Positions 55,524-64,000 of a stretch of DNA of 64,000 bases are shown piece by piece. A model generated the notes under the pieces. It searched no databases. It worked only from the letters and a program-made list of their open reading frames with translations, and was not told the DNA's origin. Within the stretch, counting starts at the first letter, position 1. The number at the start of each line of letters is the position of its first letter. The position numbers and the translations under genes are program-made. The stretch covers positions 11,874,501 through 11,938,500 of the forward strand of contig NC_069083.1 of the NCBI RefSeq assembly GCF_947172395.1, written 5' to 3'. The stretch is from Bicyclus anynana (Eukaryota > Arthropoda > Insecta > Lepidoptera > Nymphalidae).

Positions 55524-55529
55524 CACGTG
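55524..55529. promoter_or_regulatory. CACGTG E-box upstream of IntS6
   Basis: A palindromic CACGTG, followed by AC, lies 170 nt upstream of the IntS6 ATG in a locally GC-richer block (55430-55560). This is the expected place for promoter or 5' UTR. The core motif is the one recognised by bHLH-ZIP factors. A chance occurrence cannot be excluded. Confidence 0.3.
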
Positions 55530-55569
55530 ACCTAATCATACGTTCGGTTATTCTCGGCATCCAATAGAA

Positions 55570-56480
55570 AAACACTCGGCAAAGATCGTAGTTAACGTCA
55601 ATGTTGCTACTTGAAGAAATATGGCGTCCCTAAAAATATTTTAACAATTAATAAATTTATTCTACTATAAAGGTATTACAATATATTGGAGTAACCCTAA
55701 TTAATACAAATATACGTTGTTATACTTCCTATAGATTAAAATTTATAAAACTATATCTTTTTACACGCTTTATTGATGATTAATTTATTAACTGGTATTG
55801 AACATATTTATTGTATTTCTGTTTAAAATATTTGAATAATACAATGACTTATAATTTCTTTTATTTATTATTTTTGGTAATTTAATAATTCAAAGTATAT
55901 TTTGATTTTTAATTTTCTTAATTAAATAAATTTCTAAAAATTACAATCTTACAAGACGGAGTAATAAACAAACTTACTTCTAATACTAAATATATAAACG
56001 AAATAAATTTGGAATTATTAAGTCTGCTCTAACTGCATAATATTCTTTGCATTACAATGGGCAAAGAATATTTTATAGTAACACTGACGCCTAAATGATG
56101 ACGACATATAAAGAAATATATAGGCGTTTTAGAAATTATCCCTTTTTTATTAAACAGTATACAAGATTATATTATCCTATTATTTAAGATTAATCTACAC
56201 AAAAGATTCAACTATAAAAATACTTTCAAAGACTGCAAGTCTTCGTTAGTGTAATAATAAGCGACAACTATACATGTTTGATAAACAAGCCGCAAAAACA
56301 AGCGGGAAATTTTAAAAAAAGTACTTATTAAGTACTACGAGTATTCTACCTACCTATCCCATTGGATATTTGACTACTTTGAAGCTAGAAATATTTTTTA
56401 CAGCCCATTTTATTGCCATTAAAAGAACAGCTAGCCTATTTACTAACATTGATCAATTAGCCACGTAATACATATCCATG
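55570..56480. other. Intergenic between IntS6 and SNUPN, left part: no feature
   Basis: AT-rich with no coding reading. The IntS6 promoter is expected at its left edge. Confidence 0.45.
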
Positions 56481-56499
56481 ACAAACATATCCTACTAAT

Positions 56500-56712
56500 A
56501 TTATTTTACTTCCTACCAATATTATAAATGCGAAAGTTTGTATGGAAGTCTGTTTGGATCTTTGTTACTCTTTAACGCCGCAACTACTTAACAATTTGGC
56601 TCAAATTCAAAACAAAGATCCATTATTTTTCATCCTGGAAAATCCATAGTTCTCGCCGGATTTGTGAAAAGTGAATTCCACGCAGACGAAGTCGCGGGCG
56701 TCCGTTAGTTTT
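56500..56712. repeat. Type H2 repeat
   Basis: CCAATATTATAAATGCGAAA to GAAGTCGCGGGCGTCCGTTA. Confidence 0.65.
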
Positions 56713-56832
56713 TCATATTCTGTAAAGACCATTTTTTACAAAAATCAAAGTATTATACATTGCTACATAGGTTCTCGCCGGTTACTTCATTTGATCAGTT
56801 AGTAATAAATTAATAGTAAATACGACATCGTG

Positions 56833-57160
56833 ACGGCCTCCGTGGCGCAGTGGTGTGCGTGGTGGATTTACAAGACGGAGGTCCTGGGTTCGAACCCCGG
56901 CTGGGCCGATTAAGGTTTTCTTAATTGTTCCAGGTCTGGGTGGTGGGAGGCTTCGGCCGAGGCTAGTTACCACCCTACCGACAAAGACGTACCGCCAAGC
57001 GATTTAGCGTTCCAGTTCGACGTCGTCGTGCAGATACCGAAAGTGTGGATTTTCGTCCTCCTCCTAACAAGTTATCCCGCTTCCATCTTTGATTGCATTA
57101 TCATTTACCATCAGGTGAGATTATAGTCAAGGGCCCACTTGTAAAGAACAAAAAAAAAGA
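56833..57160 (+). repeat. SINE-A, full length
   Basis: GGCCTCCGTGGCGCAGTGG (A box), GGTTCGAACCCCGGCTGGG (B box), complete body and poly(A) at 57151. The best copy for defining the family. Confidence 0.9.
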
Positions 57161-57369
57161 GTGTTGTAAGTAAGCTTAGCTAGTTTACTCGGACGCATCG
57201 CAACGGATTTTGATGAGGTTTTTTTATTTATTAGATGGAGTAATTACTCAAGGGTATAGTTTTAACTTATAATATTATGTTCTACGTCGACATAGTCTTG
57301 AGCGTCTGCTAGTTAATAATATTTAGGAGTATATTAAGTGAAATAAAACCCTTAAAATTCATTTAAATA

Positions 57370-57740
57370 ACTAGCGACTTCGTCCGCGTGGAATTTAGTT
57401 TTTCACAAATCCCTCGAGAACCATGAATTTTTCCGGGATAAAAAGTAATCTTTGTGTTAATCCAAGCTATATATTTTAATACCAAATTTCAGCTAATTCG
57501 GTTTAGTATGTGAGGCGTGAAAAAGTAACAAACATTCGTTCGCAAATGTCGGGAAACCATGATTTTTTCGGGATAAAAAGTAGCCTATGTGTTAATCTAG
57601 AGTAAAATCTATTTCCATTCCAAATTTTAGCTAAATCGCTTTAGTAGTAGTAGCGTTATAGAGTAACAAACATTCAAATATACATCCAAACATCCATACA
57701 AACTTTCGCGTTTATAATATTAGTAGGACTAGTAGGATGA
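57370..57740. repeat. Type H2 repeat, internally duplicated
   Basis: From GCGACTTCGTCCGCGTGGAA to TTCGCGTTTATAATATTAG. The piece with CCATGA(A/T)TTTTTC(C/G)GGGAT occurs twice (57420 and 57550). Confidence 0.65.
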
Positions 57741-58369
57741 TCAATAGTAATCAATAAATAATCAATAAGTAATAAAAAGTAAAGACTAAAGTTTACTCAA
57801 ACTCAAGTTTCAATAGTTGTTTTCATCAATGATCTAGAAAAAGCTTCAACCAACGTCTTACGCGATAGTGCCTTGAGATGGCTTCGATGGCGACGCGAAT
57901 TGTGTTTGGGCTCCTCTCTCAAAAGTCTTTTTTTTCGGTTGCATGGGCATTAAAAGGTCCCAAAAAAGGAGGAGTGGGATTTTAATAGTTTCAAAACTAT
58001 TAAATTTAATACTTAATTATATTATAATTATTTTTACCTATGTCTATAATTATTTTTAGAGATAAATTTGGTCAGATATCAGATTCCAGATACATATTTG
58101 GAATGCTATGAAGCGCCGAATATACGGTTCCTTGTCGTGTTACAAATCAACTTCACATGATGAAGATCATGACACCTTTTGGGACTGTTTCAATAAAGTG
58201 GCAAAGGATAACAAAGATTGTTAATTGTCGATTGTCACTTATTAATTTCTAGTACTAAACGAATTATTATTAGTAAAACAACCATTTTTGTCGTGCGATT
58301 ATAAACATTAGCGGTGTCCATAAGCTATTGTAGTATGATTAGCCTTGGGTAAATTAATTCGATATTTTT

Positions 58370-59660
58370 AATTTTTAACCGACTTCCAAAAAGGAGGAGG
58401 TTCTACGTTCGACTGTATGTATGTTTTTTTTTTTTTTATGTATGTCCAGCGATAATTCCGTCATTTGTGGACCGATTTTAAAAATTCTTTTTTTATTTTG
58501 AAGGGTTTGATTCCAGGGTGGTCCCATTTTTTTCATGTCAGGATCTGATGATGGCATCCTGGAGAAATCGAGGGGAACTTTCGAAAATTGTAGGGACGGC
58601 TAGTGCGTTTGTTAGTGTTTCCATAAGGCATTTTAAACCACTACAATTTTATGAAGGTTTGGAGTTCGTCTGATGATGGAGCCAAAACACAGACGATGGA
58701 ACTCGTCAACGATTTACAGCAGGTACCTTTTGTTTGGGCTTGATTTATTTGTATTGATGAGAACTTTCCACCTAGATGGGTTGTGACTGTATTAAGGGTC
58801 TGATGATGAAGACGAAGGACAGTTAAGAGAACTCCTCAACGGTTCACAGTAGCTACCTTGTGTTTGGACTTGATAAATTTGTATTGATGAGAACTTTCCA
58901 CCTAGATGGGTTGTGACTGTATTAGGGGTCTGGTGATGAAGACGAAGGATAGTTAAGGGAACTCCTCGACGGTTCACAGTGGCTACCTTGTGTTTTGACT
59001 TGATAATTTTGTATTGATGAGAACTTTCCACCTGGATAGGTTGTGACTGTATTAGGGGTCTGGTGACGAAGATGAAGGAGAGTTAAGGGAACTCCTCGAC
59101 GGTTCACAGAAGGTACCTTGTGTTTGGACTTGATAAATTTTATATTGATGAGAACTTTCCAACCACATGGATTATGACTGCATAGGGGGTCTGGTGATGA
59201 AGACGGAGGACAGTCACCTTTCACGTTTTTCTGAATATTCATATTACGTGTGGATAAAGGGGGAGTAAAATTTTATATATGAGTTAAGGTAGTATTTTTA
59301 AAATTGGGATTGTAGGACTTAGATACTTATTATAAAAAAATAACGTTTCAACTAATTGATTATTAATTTTTGTTCACACTCAGCAGTAGGTGTGCTAACA
59401 CTAAAAATTAAAAAATAAAAATTTTAATAAAAAAAATTCAACCGACTTCCAACTCAAAAATTAACCTAAACTAAAAAGCAAAAAATAACATCTTACCTAT
59501 GTGCTACCTTCTGATCAGTTTGAAGGCGGTGCCAATCTAGTGTCATGTTTTAATTAAAGCCGTTTCTGAAAGAACCACAGAAATTTAGTAATTTAAACGG
59601 CTTAAATTAAAACATCACTGGCTTGGCACCGCCTTCAAACTGATCAGAAGGTAGCACATT
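58370..59660. mobile_element. 1.3-kb element Q, copy 2 (inverted relative to copy 1)
   Basis: Starts with AACCGACTTCCAAAAAGGAG; has four 130-bp units (GAACTTTCCA at 58761, 58891, 59021 and 59152) and the palindromic end 59430-59660, of which the outer part of one arm is missing. Confidence 0.85.
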
Positions 59661-60840
59661 TGGTGCTATGCAAGTTAATGCACATTCTGTTTCTTACTCT
59701 TTATCATTATATCCGACATTATTAAAAGTTCCTAAATACGAGTAAGTTACTAAGTAAGCTAAAATAGAATATCGCTCTACGGATTAGGTGAATAACTACC
59801 ATAGGAACACCTTTTCTAGAAAACACTATAGGTATACATACTTCTTATTTATAACTCTAAGTAGTACCTATTATTATACCTACAAGCATGGAGTAAACAG
59901 GACCATTCGAATATCCTTCTTGCACATTCTTGCATTGCTGATGCATTTACAGCGCATGTCAAATCGCATGCGCTAACTGTACCAGGAATCTTGCTCAGTT
60001 TCAATGCGTAGTAAACAAAAATAGAAACAAATAAAGCATTATAATATAGAAGCATTAAAATATAGAATCCTAGTCGTGGGTAAGGAACATCATATATGAA
60101 TTATAGATTATTATTTCTTTTAATCAATTCAACATTTTCAGTAAAATGTTTTTATAAAATTTCTTCAACTGTCTAGTCTCAAACTAGTGCTTTGTAATAA
60201 AAAAAATATTTGATTTTCTGTATTAGTTAAAATGTTCAAGTTCGTTGTCGTAATTTTCTGAAACAGTGATATTTGGATAAGCTAAACTGTAATTTTATAA
60301 AAGACAGTAATAGCCACAGTATACCGGCTGATAGAAGATAGGTACCAGTACTTACCTAAATCTACAATGAAATCTACAATATAGCAGATTTTTTTACGTC
60401 TCATTATGATATTTTAAAGAGAATATAATATGTTAGTTAGTAATCATTTAAAAATCACCACAAACTCATAAATATAAATACTCATAAATATACCTAGTCA
60501 GAGCCATCGATATAAAATTTTTAATAAGTAGGCATGTGTTTGTATGAATTTCCAGTTTTTCCAATTTATATTATAGAATTAAATTTGAAACTCGCGGGTT
60601 AAAATTCACCTGTTGATAAACTCAACCAATTTTTACAAACAAACTATTAAAATTAATATAGTAATTTAAATAATTTCTGTTTTTGTATGTTTTTAGTGTG
60701 TGTTTGAATAGGAAAACCAGTTAAATCAAATAATTACCCTTGAATTTGGTAATTTTTTTGTGTAGGTAATAAAAATGTCCATGTAAGTTTTACAATCTGT
60801 ACGATAGATGTCAATTTGACAATTTTATTTTCTTTGAAGT
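59661..60840. other. Intergenic, no feature
   Basis: AT-rich, no coding reading. A small GACAATTTGTCATTGTC inverted word lies at 60860, just before the probable SNUPN 5' UTR. Confidence 0.4.
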
Positions 60841-61087
60841 TTTGACTTTTGTTTTGATTGACAATTTGTCATTGTCAAAAAATCTCCACGACAAACGCCG
60901 GTTGGTGTATTTTGTATACGGTTTTTAAAATTTTTAATCCATTTCATATAAAAACATTAAAAACTGATCTTTGAAGCTTGTGATAATTATTTACCATTCG
61001 ATATTTTTGTTGAATTTTCACTTATCAATCCACTTGGTGTGTTTAGGTACTTATTTCCTAAAGTAAGTCTGTACTTACTACATAAAA

Positions 61088-61245
61088 ATGGAAGACGACA
61101 TAGAAATTTTGGAAAAAGCACTTTTAAACCTTGAAGCCACAGAAACGCAGGATAAAAAAAGCGACTTTGAAGGACTCTATAAGAATTGGGGAAAATCAGG
61201 GAGTCAGGAAGAGAGGCGAGCTCAGTTATTGGAGACACAAAAATT
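61088..61245 (+). CDS. SNUPN: SNUPN exon 1 (residues 1-52 and start of 53)
   Basis: Starts MEDDIEILEKALLNLEATET and ends with ETQK and the first two bases of a Leu codon at donor GTAATT (phase 2). This is the first ATG after the GC-richer 5' stretch at 60885-60910. The encoded YKNWGKSGSQEERRAQLLET is the IBB core. Confidence 0.88.
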
Positions 61246-63078
61246 GTAATTAAAGATTTTTTCTAAATTATATTTTAAGCATTATCGTTAATATATCCAA
61301 TACATAATAGCTGACCTAACGTTGCTTTGTTGTTGAGTTTTGATATTGTACATGGTTTAATATTAGGTGAGAAGATTTTATAATATTAAACTTTTATTAT
61401 TTATTTCTTATTACAGGAATCGACACAACAAAATAGATAGGTTCCGTGGTATTCTGGAACTTGTCAATACTGTTGAAGACAACAGTAAAATATTTAACTC
61501 TCATAATAAGGCAAGCTTATATGCTAATATTAATATTTATTTTCTAGCATTTAGCTATTGAAAATTTTGCCTTGCGAATTGCTGCTTTAATATATTTTTT
61601 CAAAATGTATGAATCTATGCCTCTATGACTATTCTACATCAATGACAGAATGACAGAATGTCTACAATAGCATCAACGATCATAAATTTAGTTGTAACTA
61701 CAGTACACATAAAATGCATAAATGGCATATCACAAGACTAGAAAGACATTGCTGACCAATAGCAACAAAATATCAAACATCCTTACAACTAACGCTATCT
61801 TGTTCCAAGTTTGTTGTATGTGACAATGAAAGAAATGAAGGTTTCCACGCTGTGGGCAGCAACCATCCATGATCTCGAATAAAATTCGGGTGACAACTAA
61901 TTTCTATCGCTTCACGTATCTTACGAGGTACTAGAAACTTTTCCCTTGACAATACAGAAGCCTTATCAAAACAGATATAATGAGTCGTACCCGAAGCTTG
62001 AACATGCTCAGCTATTGCTGAACCGTCCATGTCCACATTCTTCATGCTACGTATGTGTTCTTTTACTCTTGTGGTAATGTTACGGCGAGTCTCATTGATG
62101 TATATTAAGTGTACTGTAGTTACAACCTCAAAATACAGAAAACACCAGAAGCAACATTCAGCCCTGATAATAACACACATTGTGTCCAATAATTGTACCT
62201 GCATAGCAGGTCACACAACACAGCATACACAGGGTGACAAATTGTTTGTTCGTGAAATTACACCAAAAAAGAGTTGTTTCAATGGTTTCATTCCTATGCG
62301 TGATCACACCTGGAGTTTTCTGTATTCTAAAAATAATGAAATTTATTCAACCTGTTTATTTAGTAGTTCTCTTTATAACCTGTTTTTGTGTATGTATGTT
62401 TGACTTCAAATTTATCAAAACTACTTTGATTTTGTTTTTCTTTCCTTTTTCTTTGTGGTCTTAATTATTTGAATGTATATTGGAGGTTTTGGAATATTAT
62501 TTAATGTTTTCTTAGTACTGATACTTTTACCTAGAGTTCACAGTGATAGAAAAGCCTAGAATGCAAAAGGGGCATTTGTTATTATAGACTTGCTAAACAA
62601 TCAAGATAATTGCATGAAATCCATTTAATATAATAACAAACTGATTGACAGATTGACAAACAAAGATGACGTCATGCGTGTTTCCTTGCTTTTTGCTTGC
62701 TGGCAACTTTTTTTACAAGAAATAAAGTATATTCTAGTCTATGACGATTATCATTATTAAACAATATATTAGAAAAACGAACATTTTCTTTTGCAACCAT
62801 TTCAATCAGTATTTTCTTATGACATAATCACATTCAATTACGTCAGTAAACCGACTTTACAGACAACCGATTTTTTTTAATCTGTAATTTTGTTACTTTC
62901 ACAATAGGTTGCCTATAGACCAAACATTTATGTGGCTGGTTTTCACAAAACTTGCCTTACATACAGCAATGTGTTGATGCTGTCAGAGTGGATGATAGAG
63001 AAGCCGAGTGATTTTGAGAAGAATTGGTTTGTTGTACCCTGTCCCAAGGGGGTGAGGGTGCTTGTTATTGCCAACAAT
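61088..63078 (+). CDS. SNUPN: Snurportin-1, N-terminal part (exons 1-3; continues beyond the window)
   Basis: Snurportin-1 is the importin-beta adaptor that binds the m3G cap of mature U snRNPs and carries them into the nucleus. Three exons joined in phase give 141 residues. Residues about 28-70 form an IBB-like segment: LYKNWGKSGSQEERRAQLLE then TQKLNRHNKIDRFRG, comparable to the human block with YKSKYSSLEQSERRRRLLEL. Residues 105-141, NVLMLSEWMIEKPSDFEKNW and FVVPCPKGVRVLVIANN, match the start of the cap-binding domain (human LMLSEWLIDVPSDLGQEW...CPVGKRALIVAS). Exon 3 ends at donor GTAAGT and later exons lie past base 64000. The acidic stretch seen between the two domains in vertebrates is short here. 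Confidence 0.9.
61417..61510 (+). CDS. SNUPN: SNUPN exon 2 (residues 53-84)
   Basis: Acceptor TTATTACAG; encodes LNRHNKIDRFRGILELVNTV and EDNSKIFNSHNK, the end of the IBB helix. There is no GT at the exon end. The best junction is AATAAG followed by GCAAGC, a GC-type donor, which keeps phase 0 into exon 3. The 3' boundary is less certain than the rest. Confidence 0.75.
61511..62907 (+). other. SNUPN intron 2 (probable GC-AG)
   Basis: Begins GCAAGC and ends CACAATAG. It holds the Penelope-like remnant (61825-62115) and the LFVKLHQKRV repeat (62236-62345). Confidence 0.55.
61825..62115 (-). mobile_element. Penelope-like retroelement, GIY-YIG endonuclease remnant
   Basis: In SNUPN intron 2, antisense. 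The reading shows LIYINETRRNITTRVKEHIR, then SAIAEHVQASGTTHYICFD, then KIREAIEISCHPNFIRDHGW and LLPTAWKPSF. The pattern YIxETxRxxxxRxxEH...AEH...REAIEI..HPNxxxRDxGxxLxxxWKP is that of the C-terminal GIY-YIG nuclease of Penelope-like elements. The copy is 5'-truncated: no reverse transcriptase is visible next to it. The assignment is by motif only. Confidence 0.65.
62908..63078 (+). CDS. SNUPN: SNUPN exon 3 (residues 85-141, start of cap-binding domain)
   Basis: Acceptor CACAATAG and donor GTAAGT, 171 nt, phase 0. The conserved part starts at NVLMLSEWM. The first 20 residues (VAYRPNIYVAGFHKTCLTYS) are not recognisable, so the acceptor could be wrong. A later AG (at ACATACAG) would put a stop in frame with exon 2. 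Confidence 0.8.
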
Positions 63079-63159
63079 GTAAGTTCAATATTTATTTCTA
63101 TTTTATATTTATTATTATTTAAAGAGGTAAAATTTGTGGTGTTGAACTCTTAAATATAT

Positions 63160-63895
63160 AATAACTAGCGGACGCCTGCGACTTCGTCCGCGTAAATTTC
63201 GATGTCAACTTTACTACTACCCCTACCCTACCCTACCACTACCCCAACCCTACCCAACCCCTACATCTACCCCTACCCTACCCTACCCTATCCCTACCCC
63301 TACCCCCACCCTACCCCTACCCTACCCCAAACCTACTCCTACCCTACCCCTACCTTACCTACACCCTACCCCCATCCTACCCTTCCCCCATCCTACCTCT
63401 ACCCTCCCCGTACCCTATCCCTTTCCTACCCCTATCCCACCCGTACCCCTATCTCACGCCTATCCTACCCCTACCCTACCACTTCCCTATTCTACCCGTA
63501 CCTCAACCCCACCACTACCCTACCTCTACCACTACCCTAAACCCGGCCCTTAAGCTACCCTACCCCTACACTACCCCTACGCTTCCCTACCCATACCCTA
63601 CCCTACCCTGTAACTTCTCTATCTTCTCTATCTTACTCCTACCCTTAGCAAAATCGGTCCAGTCCTTCGAGAGTGGTGGTATGACCAAGAGAAATAGAGA
63701 CTTCTATGCTAATAATATAAAGAGGTAAAGTTCGTGTGGTTGTAGGAGGTAATCTCTGGATCTACTGGACCGATTTGGAAAATTGTTTTACCAATAGAAA
63801 GCTACGTTATTTGCGAGTGTCATAGGCTATGTTTGATCCCCATATTCGCACGGGAACGGGAACTACGTAAATGAAAGCGCCGGGCGTCATGTAGC
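63160..63895. repeat. CCCTA-type array in a type H2/H1 repeat, SNUPN intron 3
   Basis: AACTAGCGGACGCCTGCGAC at the left, then about 420 bp of CCCTA, CCCCTA and variants (63215-63640), then AAATCGGTCCAGTCC and an H1-like end with GGGAACGGGAACTACG. Open frames across the array (Pro/Tyr/Thr/Leu) reflect the repeat. Confidence 0.85.
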
Positions 63896-64000
63896 GGAAT
63901 TTCTGCGTCTTTTAGAAATTTTGTATTATCTCCGAAACTATTTAAGTAATTAACATACTGTAAAGGGCAAATCTTATCTCCATAATATCCTTGTGATTAT

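Noticed and set aside
63215..63640. CCCTA-rich array as an interstitial telomere
   Set aside because: Insect telomere repeats are TTAGG (CCTAA). The units here are CCCTA and CCCCTA, irregular, and flanked by an interspersed repeat.
1..64000. CRISPR arrays, operons, bacterial promoters, integrated bacterial or viral genes
   Set aside because: Spliced eukaryotic genes and eukaryotic repeats throughout; the tandem arrays have no unique spacers. No viral protein reading was recognised.

Overview
The window is nuclear DNA of an insect, almost certainly a moth or butterfly. It is AT-rich and gene-poor. Genes are split by short GT-AG introns. The sequence is saturated with repeats typical of Lepidoptera: tRNA-derived SINEs, RTE-like retrotransposon 3' ends, repeats carrying GCGGACGCCCGCGACTTCG, and palindromic MITEs. 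No bacterial, organellar, CRISPR or intact viral feature is visible.

Layout. 1-25.2 kb: intergenic, with no gene I can support. It holds SINEs, 5'-truncated RTE-like fragments on both strands, foldback elements and some striking perfect hairpins. 25.3-55.4 kb (minus strand): a complete gene for Integrator complex subunit 6 (IntS6), which I rebuilt exon by exon. It has 16 coding exons joined in phase to give 984 residues, from the vWA domain (DTSAS) to the conserved C-terminal domain. 55.4-61.1 kb: the intergenic space between two divergent genes. 61.1-64.0 kb (plus strand): the first three coding exons of snurportin-1 (SNUPN), which runs off the right edge.

The two genes are head to head and serve the same pathway. 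Integrator cleaves the 3' ends of nascent U snRNAs. Snurportin-1 imports the m3G-capped snRNPs back into the nucleus.

Main discovery candidate: IntS6 exon 14 exists in two versions, 14a (31275-31453) and 14b (29621-29709). Both have phase 1 entry and phase 0 exit, and both end in the same basic RGRKRKRK stretch. The peptides differ by five conservative changes over 27 aligned residues. This looks like a maintained pair of mutually exclusive or alternative exons, giving isoforms of about 984 and 954 residues. Other notable points are an alternating 220/218-bp tandem array in intron 7, a 1.9-kb near-perfect palindrome in intron 9, two inverted copies of a 1.3-kb element bracketing the IntS6 5' end, several transposons nested with visible target-site duplications, transposons touching splice sites, and a probable GC-AG intron in SNUPN.
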